The notes below the pieces were generated by a model. It was not told where the DNA came from. It searched no databases and was given only the letters and a program-made list of their open reading frames with translations. From NCBI GenBank assembly GCA_020137815.1, contig CM035352.1:3700385-3764384 (forward strand): DNA of 64,000 bases. Direction: 5' to 3'. This DNA is from Hormiphora californensis. Lineage: Eukaryota; Ctenophora; Tentaculata; Cydippida; Pleurobrachiidae. The stretch's first letter is position 1. Every line of letters starts with the position of its first letter. Below are positions 22,671 to 54,837 of this stretch, piece by piece. The position numbers were made by a program, and so were the translations under genes.

Positions 22671-23013
22671 GCGTATCAGGGTCTTACTTTTAAATGTCAC
22701 TATAATAGTGCAATTTCGTCACATCGGAAGTAAAAAACTTTCAGATGATAAAAGACAGCCAAACAATCTTTATTACTACCCAATTCTTTGCCCTATTTGA
22801 TTTAAAAACTGCAGTCCGCCAGGATAGATTCCAAAAATCTCAAAGTGAGACATTACTATGTAAACTTAAACTATAAAAATGGTAACGAAAACAAATCCAA
22901 TCCAAAACTTCACTCAAATAGAGCCAAAAACGGAGTCTTTCGGTAAATTCATACGCCTTCTTTATTCGCCAATACTCCAAAAACTTGCAACTAACCCTAA
23001 CAAAACAGAAAGT

Positions 23014-23385
23014 TCACCATTTTTTCTCCGGATTCTTCTTATACGACACATACTCTCCAAGTGTAAAGAATGACAACTCCGTCTCTGAAACAACTCCACT
23101 GTCCCCCAACGTGACATCACTCTTCAATATCAGCTCTTCATCTCCATCAAAGTTAATCACAATATCATTAGCCTTGAAACTCCCCGCCTGGTGGGATATC
23201 TTGAGGGTGTCGTAACCATGGCTACGGAATGGAGGAGGCAGTCCTTTCAAGGTTTTAACCTCCTCCAGAAGTCGGGCAATGAACTGGGCAGTGGTTGAGG
23301 TTGTGTCCACATCTCGAATCGGGAGGGTTTTGATGGAGCGGTACTCGAAATTCCGTATAAACCGAACCGTCACTATTATAGTCAT
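23014..23385 (-). CDS. C2orf76: UPF0538 family protein, C2orf76 homologue
   Basis: Single-exon gene of 123 residues, matching the human family length of about 126. The diagnostic stretch LPPPFRSHGYDTLKISHQA corresponds to the family core (LPPPFRNYKYDALKIIHQA in human), followed by a conserved acidic NFDGDEEL and the ending SYKKNPEKKW. The N-terminus TIIVTVRFIRNFEYR also fits. The function of the family is not known, and nothing here adds to it. The ATG lies five bases after CCATTATAG, an acceptor-like site, as in neighbouring genes. It is bracketed by two inverted MITE copies about 340 and 150 bp beyond its nearest flanks. Confidence 0.9.
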   Translation of the reverse strand: MTIIVTVRFIRNFEYRSIKTLPIRDVDTTSTTAQFIARLLEEVKTLKGLPPPFRSHGYDTLKISHQAGSFKANDIVINFDGDEELILKSDVTLGDSGVVSETELSFFTLGEYVSYKKNPEKKW

Positions 23386-23538
23386 GATTGCTATAATGGG
23401 GGAATTGAAAGGGTGTTAGTGAGGGGGTAACATGTAGTTGTTCAACAACTTTATTGATCGGGGGATTGTAGATCAACAAAGGGAGGGGGAGGGGTTGGTA
23501 ATGATAGGGACTAAGGGGCGGGTTGGTATGGGACTGTA

Positions 23539-23724
23539 ACAGTGCTGCTTGTAGTCGTATTACCGTAATAGAAATACAGTAATGAGACATGCACGTTGCA
23601 TAACACGCGGCAAAAAGTGCATGTGTGTTCAGCACGTACTAGCGCCCTGATTGGCCACGGTTGCGCGTCGTCTTACTGTATCTCAGTTTTCCATTACCGT
23701 TTTCCCACTACAAGCGACCGTGTA
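23539..23724 (-). mobile_element. MITE, copy 2 of an inverted pair
   Basis: Reverse complement of the copy at 22107-22290 with roughly ten differences. The following 23725-23830 has a few imperfect GGGACTGGGTTGATATGGGG repeats, and 23830-24224 shows no gene. Confidence 0.8.
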
Positions 23725-24224
23725 AGGAAGGGTCAGATAGGGGACTGGGTTGATATGGGGGTTGGTTGGGGTCGGGTTGATATGGGGCTGTAAGGGGAGG
23801 GTCAGGTAGGGGACTGGGTTGATATGGGGAACACAGTAAAACACGGTGAGTTTTGAAACAAGAAAAACCTCTTTGGGAAGTACATGGTGTGGAGCGGGGG
23901 GAGAGGATTGAGATTTACAGGATTTGTAATTTATTGCGGCTCTCTCTCTCACCCAGTAGAAATCAACACTACTACAACGTAAAACATTTCACATTTCCAT
24001 GGACCCCACAAAGTTTATCTGCAATGACTTTTCATCATCAAATGTATAGCATCATCATTATATCTGCTCACAAAACAGACAAAGAAACCAAGAATTGCAC
24101 ATCCCGCAACATATTCCCAAAGGTGTAGTTCAAGGGGCCATTACAGGGGGTAGAGACCGCCCAAAAAGTGGCACACACCCCCTGTTTTTGGGTAAAAAGT
24201 GATGAAAACTCAAAAGAAGGTGAT

Positions 24225-40573
<16,349 letters not shown>

Positions 40574-41083
40574 GCTATACAGATATGAGGATCAGTGAGT
40601 TAGGGGGATACGGTATAGAAAGTACTGTGTTTGGGGTTAGAAGTCCATACTACTACATACAGAGAGAGAGAGAGATACGGTGTAAGGCATTGTTTTGGGT
40701 GGCATGGGGTTATAAACAATCATAATTTAGAATTATCTCTGAAATTAAAATGTGATGTTTCGTCACCGTGGTATTGCGTCACTTTTCCATAACTAAGCAA
40801 ACTGCAGAATATACCGAATAAATTTGAGATGAGGGCGGACTTCTTTTTCTTGTTCAGCTGTAGAAGACAGGAAGTGTATACATTGGGACAGACATACCAA
40901 TGTATTACAATGCAATGTTAATACATGATATTGTATAACGCCAGGGTCATGAATTGTACTAGGTGGTGTCGCGTGCAATCCATGAAGACAGCCTCTGATT
41001 TTCAATGCAAGGGAACCCGCGCGCGTTCCATAACCGCGCTATTTATCACTGTGACTGAGCATTGTCCCACAAACATCCCTCCT

Positions 41084-46423
<5,340 letters not shown>

Positions 46424-46707
46424 GATACTGCTAGGTGGGCAATACATTGTTTAGAGCAAAGGGAATCTGGTGATATAACTGTAAACAATGAACGAGAAAT
46501 TTAGTCAAATATAATAGCGGTACTGAACACATAAATATTCAAGAGCGTACTGTATAATTTCATGGTCATGGTCATCACTTTTTTGTCTCTTTTCCTCTCC
46601 CTTTTCATCTCTCATTCTCTCTCTCTCTCTCTTCCTCTATTTGTCTGTCTCTCTTCCTCACACCAACTTCCTGATTTCTCCAGAACTGTATAATTCTACC
46701 GACAACT

Positions 46708-49257
46708 TCAACTGGTCGTTATCTCTGTAATCTTGGGTGGTGTTATCTTCACCGATCCCTGGTTATGTTCCACTGGATCAGGAAACAACCCTCCCAGCCC
46801 CTCCCCAATAACATGGTTCATGATCTCCAGAGAGTATACCACCAGCCGGGTCGTCTCAGCGGAAAGCGATTCCGTGACAAGTAACTCCTCCGCCCATAAC
46901 TTGATATCCATCAATTGCGGGTAAATCTCTGCGGTCATGACAGTTGCAGGTGATATTTGAGCCACTATACTCGCTGTGAACAGGATACACTGTTTCACGT
47001 ACTCGTCCAGCACATAGATATCAGTGAAGACACGGCAGAACTCTAACAGTGTCTTACTCATGGTAGGGGCAGCAGGAGAGTTACCCGCACAGTGCATAAC
47101 CATACCAAGGGTGTAGATCAGTCGTCCTAGAAGCAAGGTATCTTCCTCTGTCAAGTTTAGAGTTCTCATCTCCTTATCATACTGGTTCATGAGGGCATAA
47201 AAGAAGTTCCCGCACACCGAGTTGAATTTGTTTTCCGTGCCCATGACCACCTTGGTGGCGCTGTTGAACCGCCGAGTTTTCTTCTTCAGTCTCTCCATAA
47301 CCTCAACCTCCCACGGTTTCATTTTGACTTCTCCCCTGTCCATTAGATCCTCAGCAGGAAGTTCTAACTTGCTCAACTCCTTGGCACTCTCAACTATAAC
47401 ATCCAGTATATCCAGCCGGTGGGCTACAGTGTAGTTATCCTCGTAGAATTGATAACAGAGGTAATCAGCAACTGTCCGAGGTGCAACCACGGCACATTTT
47501 GTTAGGATTCTCTTGCGGCATTCGTTGAAATCGACCATATAAAACTCACTCGTCATATGAAGGACGATCTGTGTTAACTCCAAAGAAACTTCATCTACAT
47601 TGCCCTCCACAGATTGGTCCAATAAGGCTGGGATGGTCCGCAAAGTTATTTCAATTCGGTCAAAATCCCGCTCCTGCTCACGAGTCTCTGTGAGAATCTC
47701 TACACATTCCTTTAGGTAAGCGGGTGGTTTAACCATGGCCAGATTCCTATCCTTTTTCCCGAACGGAATGAGCTCGGGCTCATCGTCACTGTCTAGCCCA
47801 TTGTTAGTTGCTGCATCTGCCGCCGCCGTCTCTAGTGCTAGGTCAGGTTCGGTGATTATTGGTTCAGGAGCCGCCGCCATCTCGTCCACCTCCGTAAACC
47901 CTTCCAGAAGTGACTTGAGACGGAGGGTATCCGTTGTGTCTTCGTACTCGAACTTTAGCTCGGTTCCAACCTCGAGAAACTGGGTCAGGATTTCCGCAAC
48001 AACCATCCCTGCCCTTCTCACATCCGTGTGATTAGAATCTAAATGAACAGGCATTCCCGCCGTTAGGAGAGATATAAGCCGATCCCGGATTGCCATTCGT
48101 TCATCTTGTTTCATGTAGTAGAAGATTATGATTATCGTCTCGGTTATGGCGAAGTGGTGATCATAAGGTTGGAGCTCAACCGAACTCTTGTTACCCCACA
48201 CCGTCAGTAGCTCGAACAATGTCCGTGTAAGTAAGTACCGTCGTTCTTCCCTCACTGTCAGGGGATAGAACAGCAAGAATTTGGGTCTCCGCTCCTTGAA
48301 GTACTTGATAAATATTAGCTTGTGGTAGAGGAGAGTACACAACTTTCCAATGAGGACGATCTTTGACCCGAACACAATGTCAAAGTATTGTTTTAGCTCG
48401 GGGAAGGGAATGTAGTTACATGTTAGAAAGGGTAGGACCAGTGCCTCAAGGTGCTGGGATGATACAAAAGTGAGGGCTTCGCTAATCTGACTTCCATTCG
48501 CATGACCCCTACCAACAAACTCCAACACCGACTGACACACCAAATCCCTATTTCCTAGCACAGCCAGTTTTCCCAACAACTTCCCAACAAAGTCGTACTT
48601 TACAGTGTTCTGATGCTGCAGCCTCTCCAGTGCCCCCATGACATTCTGAACCAGGGTCACGGTGTAGGCCTGTTTTTCAAAGATATGATCGGTGTAGAGG
48701 AGATTCATTTTATTATCAATACATTCTGGGACATTGCAAAGATAGGATGCTAGGGATTCTGCTTGGACACCGGACCGAGCTAGAGATTTCTCCACCACCA
48801 ATTGCTGGATACGGCCAACACTGACAAACTGTTTCAGAACATCGTAGCAGGCCTGTAGTATTTTCAAATGTTTCGACTGTTTCAGACATGTGAGAATGGT
48901 GAGAAAACAGTCCATAACCGGCCCATAAATAAAATTGGAGTAATAGAGCCGCTTTTTATCATCCTCACTCAACTTAGCAAGCCATTTTAGGGAGAAAGTT
49001 TTCAGGAGGTAGTTTAGGTAACAACAGAATTTTCCTATGAACGCCGATTGTTCCTTGGCGGGAAAATTAAACGTGACTTCTTGCCGAGTTCCAGTGATTT
49101 GACTGATAGTTAGCTTTTCAGAGTCTGTGAGATTCGAGGCACTGGTAGATGTCACGAAGAATAAGTTTTGTCCATCTTCAAGGCACTGAATAACCTCCTT
49201 GATCCCTTCACAAAGGCCAAGTTTTAACTCCAACTCACTCCACCCACTACAAACCAT
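46708..49257 (-). CDS. TELO2: TELO2 (Tel2), telomere length regulation / TTT complex subunit
   Basis: Single-exon gene of 849 residues, close to the human length (about 837). TELO2 is the helical-repeat scaffold of the TELO2-TTI1-TTI2 complex, which with HSP90 and R2TP stabilises PIKK kinases (ATM, ATR, mTOR, SMG1). The middle contains the CK2-site-like LDSDDEPELIPFGKK, the usual PIH1D1-binding type of motif, followed by PPAYLKECVEILTETREQE, the start of the conserved Tel2 C-terminal domain. The N-terminal half is alpha-solenoid (LEALVLPFLTCNYIPFPELK and neighbours). The ATG is four bases after TATTTCCATCAG, a good acceptor. The stop lies 284 bp before the GTF3C5 start and RSRC2 ends 987 bp upstream. 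No frame breaks. The complete lack of introns is unusual next to its intron-rich neighbours. Confidence 0.92.
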   Translation of the reverse strand: MVCSGWSELELKLGLCEGIKEVIQCLEDGQNLFFVTSTSASNLTDSEKLTISQITGTRQEVTFNFPAKEQSAFIGKFCCYLNYLLKTFSLKWLAKLSEDDKKRLYYSNFIYGPVMDCFLTILTCLKQSKHLKILQACYDVLKQFVSVGRIQQLVVEKSLARSGVQAESLASYLCNVPECIDNKMNLLYTDHIFEKQAYTVTLVQNVMGALERLQHQNTVKYDFVGKLLGKLAVLGNRDLVCQSVLEFVGRGHANGSQISEALTFVSSQHLEALVLPFLTCNYIPFPELKQYFDIVFGSKIVLIGKLCTLLYHKLIFIKYFKERRPKFLLFYPLTVREERRYLLTRTLFELLTVWGNKSSVELQPYDHHFAITETIIIIFYYMKQDERMAIRDRLISLLTAGMPVHLDSNHTDVRRAGMVVAEILTQFLEVGTELKFEYEDTTDTLRLKSLLEGFTEVDEMAAAPEPIITEPDLALETAAADAATNNGLDSDDEPELIPFGKKDRNLAMVKPPAYLKECVEILTETREQERDFDRIEITLRTIPALLDQSVEGNVDEVSLELTQIVLHMTSEFYMVDFNECRKRILTKCAVVAPRTVADYLCYQFYEDNYTVAHRLDILDVIVESAKELSKLELPAEDLMDRGEVKMKPWEVEVMERLKKKTRRFNSATKVVMGTENKFNSVCGNFFYALMNQYDKEMRTLNLTEEDTLLLGRLIYTLGMVMHCAGNSPAAPTMSKTLLEFCRVFTDIYVLDEYVKQCILFTASIVAQISPATVMTAEIYPQLMDIKLWAEELLVTESLSAETTRLVVYSLEIMNHVIGEGLGGLFPDPVEHNQGSVKITPPKITEITTS

Positions 49258-50244
49258 GAGTCTGATGGAAATAACAGTTGGTTAAATTATTTGTCATTTA
49301 ATGTTGAGGGAGAGGTTTGGTTAAAATTCGAATTCCGAGATACAAATTTAGGCCAGCGTTAAAATCTGGGTGTTTTGGGAGTGCTGAAAAACGGTTTTTT
49401 AGGGTTAGGACTAAAGTAGGGTTAGGGTTTGGGTTGGGGTTAGGCCTTGACATTCCCTACCATATAAACTTTGAATCAGCCAAAACGGTTGAGTGGTTTG
49501 GCGGTTAGAGCCATTTTAGTGAATCAACTTTTTTGGCAGCACGCACCTGAAAACAGGCCTCCAAACACCCAGATCGTAACGGCGCCCACAAATTTAGTGA
49601 AACTTCTCCAATGAAATTACGCAGGGGCTATTCTAATCTGGAAGCTAAGGCTGTTGTTTTTTACCGACTTTCTCGTACTCACACCTGTCAGAAACAGCGA
49701 TTTCAATTGGCAAACGTTGCTGGCCCCCGATAGGTTCGCGGGATAAGGCAGCGCTTTTCAACGATTTCAATCGAAGGTTGAGAAAAAAAAATCGACTGAC
49801 AGAAAATCTGAAATGCCGTTGGCATACGTTGCAGGCCCCTTATAATGCGCGCATGAGGGGGCTGCAGCGCATTCCAAGAAATGCCGTGGCCGGACTTTTG
49901 AAAAAAGTTCATATCAGCAGTTTGACCTTCGCGCGCCGCGCTTGAGGCTTTTGCAGCGCAATATTATTGGAACCGCGGGCGACGTCCACAAGAGATTAGA
50001 AAAACCAATTTTCGCGATAAGTAAAACTAAATAAGCTTAATAACAATAAACCCAGATTCTAAGACTAATTCGGGTACTTCAATAATAATCATCACACAAC
50101 ATTGGGCGCTTAATTTGCTTACCGGTTCAAACAGAAGGTGTAAGTAAATAAACTTAAAGATTAAACTTAAAGGACACACATTTAACATCCAGATTCAGCA
50201 CACTAGTAAAGCTCTCACAAATGGATAGTTCAGTCTCACACAGT
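49258..50244. other. Intergenic DNA between RSRC2 and TELO2
   Basis: A degenerate telomere-like stretch (TTAGGG, TAGGGTTAGGGTTTGGGTTG) is at 49398-49445. Two diverged copies of a motif with GGCAAACGTTGCTGGCCCC / GGCATACGTTGCAGGCCCC are at 49710 and 49830. No gene seen. Confidence 0.6.
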
Positions 50245-52559
50245 TCAGGGAGGGGGTTGTCGGTTAAATTGGATGACTCCCAGACCGGCCCCCTTATTGA
50301 AATGCTGCAAATACCGACTCTTTTCGTACTCTGCCTCAAATCCTTCCACAACTTGACTGCTCTTCTTAACCCGGTCATCCGTAGCCTGGTACTGGTGCAC
50401 ATCTAATGAAAAGAGAGGGGTGTTATGTTGGTACTGGTGCACATCTAATGAAAAGAGATTAGTGTTAATTTTGTTAATGTTTTGTTAATTAACGAAGGAC
50501 CCTTGGTGAAACATTAACATGGCCACCCCCCACGGCCCACATCTAATGGAAAGAGAGGAGTATGATGCCTAGGAATCCAGCGACGTCACTTACTGTCAGA
50601 AAGTTGACATGACTCAGTTCTGAAGTTCCAGATGTGACGTATTTGGCGGATGAATGGCAAATCTCTCCCCTTGTCATGACAAGGAAATATGGATGTTCTA
50701 CCTAAGTCGTTCAACTTACTTTCCGCAGTGACATCTTTAACGCCCATGAGTTTGAGGAATTTAGCTGTCTGCTCCCCGGATGCATCATCCTTCAGCGCAC
50801 CCGCTCCCCAAACCGTGGCTTTAGGAGCCGCCGTCCCAGATCCTTCACCCTGGGAAAACGAGATTATAAATCAAACTGATTGAAAAAGTTTAAAAGTTAA
50901 CAATCAGTCAAAATAAAACTAATCCAGAGTGTTGACAATAAAATATCTGCAGAGTCTTGCTACCTCTTTCTTCGGAGCCGATCCCCAAAGCAGCTTTCTC
51001 TTTTCTCGCTGTGCCGCCATTTGCTTGGCAATAGTGCTGTTACACGAACTAGGCAATGTACTATCCGTTTTCACGTCCTTCAGTGATTCTGGAGAACAGC
51101 AATTAGTAAAATAGATACCGCTAGTAACGATAATTGTACTCTCAAATCATGGCATTATATTCATAGCATTTCTCTCAATTCCATACCTGCGGTAGCTTGC
51201 CCCCACGCCTGGGCATCTCCAAACTTCTTTCTCCGATATTCATCGTAATCATCCTTCCGTTGCTGTAGTTCCTCCTGTTGTCTCCTGTTGCTATGGTAAC
51301 CACCCACCTCTACTGCTCCTCCCTCTACCTCCCCTGTCTGACCTGCTGGTGAGGGTGATATTGGATTGTGCTGACATGTGCGTGGGAGACATATCTTTCT
51401 TTCATTGATTGCAGAGTGCAGACACACAAATACTAAAAAGACAAAAGAAACAGTTGTTATTACCTGTGGTAGGAGCTACGACCTCTGCTGTGATGGCTAT
51501 CTTTCCTTCTATCATCCCTTCTTCCTCTCTCTCGGCTCCTCCGTCTCTCTCTACTCCTATCACGACTACGATCCCTTTCACGGCTACGATCCCTGTTTCG
51601 ACCTTTTTCACGACTTCGATCCCTACTTCGGCCTTTTTCACGGCTTCTGTTTCTTTCCCTGCCTCTCTCGCCACTCCTATCTCTATCTTTCTCTTCACTT
51701 TTGTCTCTGCTCCGGTCCAGACTCCTATCCCTCCCCAAACTATCCTTGCTTCTATCCCTCTCCCGACTTTTAGCAGGGCTCCTTTCCCGGCCCCTCTCTC
51801 GACTTCTACCCCTCTCTTTGTCTTTTTTCGATTCCCTGTTTATCTGGGTATCGTTTTGAACCTCTCTCACCGTCTTCCTGAAAAATTCGAGGTGTCAGAA
51901 TTTTAGAGAAAGCAGAAGCAGAGATGCGCCGGCTGCAGCTGTATCATGCGCGCACCACAAATTACTTTTGTGTGGGTTGTTCGATAGATCCATGTCGCCG
52001 CGCCCTACGCAAAATCTTCCTGTGCGCTGTTTTTGTCCCACTCCCACTATCACAGAACTCGCAAACAATCCAAGCAATTCAAATCCAAAGGCAGTTCTAA
52101 ACTGGATTACCTTGGCAGATGAAGAAGGCAACTTTTCCTTGCTCAGGGACATCAACTTTTCATTCAGCTCAGACGCTGCATCCTGAAGGGGAGGGTAGTT
52201 TAGGGGGAATGTGGGGGTAGTTCATACAATCACACACTCACAATGAGATACAGATATCGGAATTGTTGCTCTCTTACCTAGGGGGCTGTTTCAAACCATA
52301 TTGCATCATCGTAGCGTGGTGGATTTTGGATAACACTTTAAAACAAAATGAGTGGCGTGAATTTAGGGGAATAAAATAGAAAGGGAGAGGGAGGGGGATA
52401 AAACTAAAACAGACACACAAAAATACCAAGTTTAGGGTGAAAAATGTGATGGTAATTTACCTTAGAAGTGTTTGGTTGTTCCCCCTTCTTTTCCTGCTGC
52501 TCATCTTCCGAGCTACTACTACTGTCATTGTGCATGGGGTAGTCCGCAACGAGAGACAT
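50245..52559 (-). CDS. RSRC2: RSRC2-like arginine/serine-rich coiled-coil protein
   Basis: Nuclear RS-domain protein presumed to act with the splicing machinery; the exact role is not established. Exons, high to low: 52461-52559, 52111-52182, about 51464-51874, 51187 to about 51345, 50964-51088, 50720-50849, 50245-50402. The third exon is a long RS/RE/RD repeat (SRERGRERSPAKSRERDRSK). The coiled region follows (QQEELQQRKDDYDEYRRKKF, AKQMAAQREKRKLLWGS). The C-terminus matches the family SMAP-type domain: TAKFLKLMGVK ... GFEAEYEKSRYLQHFNKGAG (human KFRKLMGIK ... NLDAQYEMARSQTHTQRGMG). Phases around the RS exon need either a nonstandard acceptor or one stray base. The ATG is four bases after TCTCAATTTAG. 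The acceptor region of the last exon is repeated three times nearby. Confidence 0.85.
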
Positions 52560-52998
52560 GACACTAAATTGAGATACAGTAGGGTTGTTAGAAGTGTACA
52601 ATGGGTTTCAAAAAGTGAGAACAATGGATGTACTGATGTTGGAATAAGAAAATACACAAAGATAATGGGATCTTGAGAACGATGTACCCTCTCCTGCAGC
52701 ACACGCACGAGTTTGGAAGTGTGCTGGGGGATTAGGAGAGAGAGAGAGGGGACACCATGTCCAAATATGGGACCGTGCCCTAATATGGGAATATACGGGA
52801 CGGTATCTCACCATATAGATATCACTTTCACACAGTAGCACAGGGTAAATATATAGAACATATAACATGAAATGAAAAAAATTAAAACTCGGATTTAGCA
52901 ATTTGTCCTTTGTACATTATAGACGAGCCACAAGGAACACATGTGTAAAAACTACAGGGTCATCTTTTTTAGGAGACACCCTGTATAATATGATCAGT

Positions 52999-54502
52999 TC
53001 AGAACTTCCTAGTTAGTGGCGGTGGGGGTGGTGGACCTGCTAGGAATTCATGATGCAGAGCCTCCTCGGCTGTTATCCGTGTGTTAGGATTAGGATCCAG
53101 ACACCTACCCAGTAGATTATACACGCTCTTATCAATAGGTTGGAGGGTACACACCTTTGTCTTGTCCTCTGCTGCCCCGGCCTCCAAGCACGTATCACAC
53201 CGGGAGATATGGCTACTAATCCGCAACCTCTCACACATGTGCTGAAGGTTGTACCCGACTACCTCCCTGGATAACACGACCTGTTTCCCAATCGCCTTTC
53301 CAGCTGCCACTATCATGTCACTGCCGAGAAGGGTCATGATCTGGCAGAGAGATGTGAGGTCATCTGTAGCTTTGAAGAAGGGGTAACGCATGCTAACTAA
53401 TGATAACATGATAACACCCGCCGCCCAGATGTCCACACTGGTCGTTTGTTGAGGGTGTTTCATTAGCATTTCCGGGGATCTAAACCCGGGGGTACCGGCC
53501 CGTGAGGCATCCTGGGAGGGCTTCAAGAGGCATGTGTTACATATCTCGTTATCAGAGTGGGCACACTGTCGGACTTGTTTAGATTTATGGGACCCCCCTC
53601 CTGTTGCACGTTTTGTCAGACTACTAAAGAAACTCTTCTTCTTCTCTTGGGCCACCCTCGGACTGCGATCGCGTAGTACAGTGGGCCGATGAGATCTTGA
53701 TAACGCATCTTGTTGCTGATTATTATCCTGCCCCTTCTCAGATCCTTCCTTCTTCTTCACTACATTCTCTTTATCCTCTGTTTGTTGCATGTCCTCAGCT
53801 AGCCCGAAATCCACCAGTAGGAATGTACCCTTCTCTCTATCATACAGGAAGTTAGAGGGTTTAATGTCACGGTGGATAACGTGGTGCCGGTGTACGTGGG
53901 CTAGGGCTTCAAATAGGGCCACCATGTACCTGCAGAGATAGAGGGTTGTATGAGGGGTGTCAGTATGTATGATAGACAAGTTTTAGACAAGTTTTAGACA
54001 TTTATAAGGGGGATGACCACAACAATGCTACATATATTTACCTTTGAATTTCAATCTGGTTGGCATCTTGGACAACCCTGAGAAACTTGGTGGTACTAAA
54101 GTATGGCAGGACTAGGACAATGTTATCCTGGCACCTGATAATACACTTTATATCACATACATGATGTCGTCCACCCAGCCTCTTCAGATACTTGATCTCG
54201 TTGGTTATCCGCCACGAGGCTGAGGTAGGGATGATATACTTGAGTGCGAAGGATGTATCCACTGCGACATTTCTGGGCTTCCCGTGGAACACATAACTAA
54301 ATGTTCCATCTCCAAGGATGTCAATAATATCAAAGTGTTTGTCGACGTCAGGGACACGTTTTAGGAGGGTTGTTATACAACTTTCAACGTCACTAGGTTG
54401 GTCAAGGTTTCGTTTTCTCTTCTTTCCGAGATCTGTTTTGAGGGGGTCCTGGGATGATTTGGACCTGGCGAGGGAGACTGCTTCGCTCCTATGGGATGAC
54501 AT
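52999..54502 (-). CDS. CDC7: CDC7 kinase (DDK catalytic subunit)
   Basis: Nuclear Ser/Thr kinase that, with DBF4, phosphorylates MCM2-7 to fire replication origins. Two exons, 54042-54502 and 52999-53929, joining in phase; 463 residues (human 574). Visible motifs: glycine loop LGDGTFSYVF, catalytic lysine in FALKYI, HRDIKPSNFLY, DFGLAED, and activation/P+1 segment AGTPGFRSPEML. A basic, Ser-rich insert of about 90 residues lies between DFG and APE-type motifs, including paired cysteines (VRQCAHSDNEICNTCLLK), the usual CDC7 kinase insert 2 position. A third insert precedes the C-lobe end, and the tail is proline-rich. The ATG is two bases after CCCCTCTGCAG, so a splice acceptor sits directly against the start codon. 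Confidence 0.95.
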
Positions 54503-54596
54503 ACCTGCAGAGGGGTATGAGGGTAAAAGCAGCAGTTGGAATTGTGAGGGTAAAAGCAGAAGTTAGAATTGTGAGGGAGAGAGGCATTGGGGAATG

Positions 54597-54612
54597 GGGG
54601 GGGGGGGGGGGG
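54597..54612. repeat. Poly(G) run
   Basis: About 16 consecutive G in the 335-bp gap between RNASEH1 and CDC7. Confidence 0.9.
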
Positions 54613-54837
54613 TGTTCGGCATAGGGGCAGTTAGTAAAACGAAGAAGTTATAAAAATAAAGTGAATGAATGAATCGTTTGTTTTGAAAAAATTGACAGAG
54701 AAATAATAGAAGGAGACACATGCTTTCGTCCTGTTGTATCATAAACATATCTGTGCTCGCTAAAAGATCGAATCACAGACACTCAAACACACGTCACACA
54801 CATAGACACAAACGTCAGTGTTCAACATTAGTCCAGT

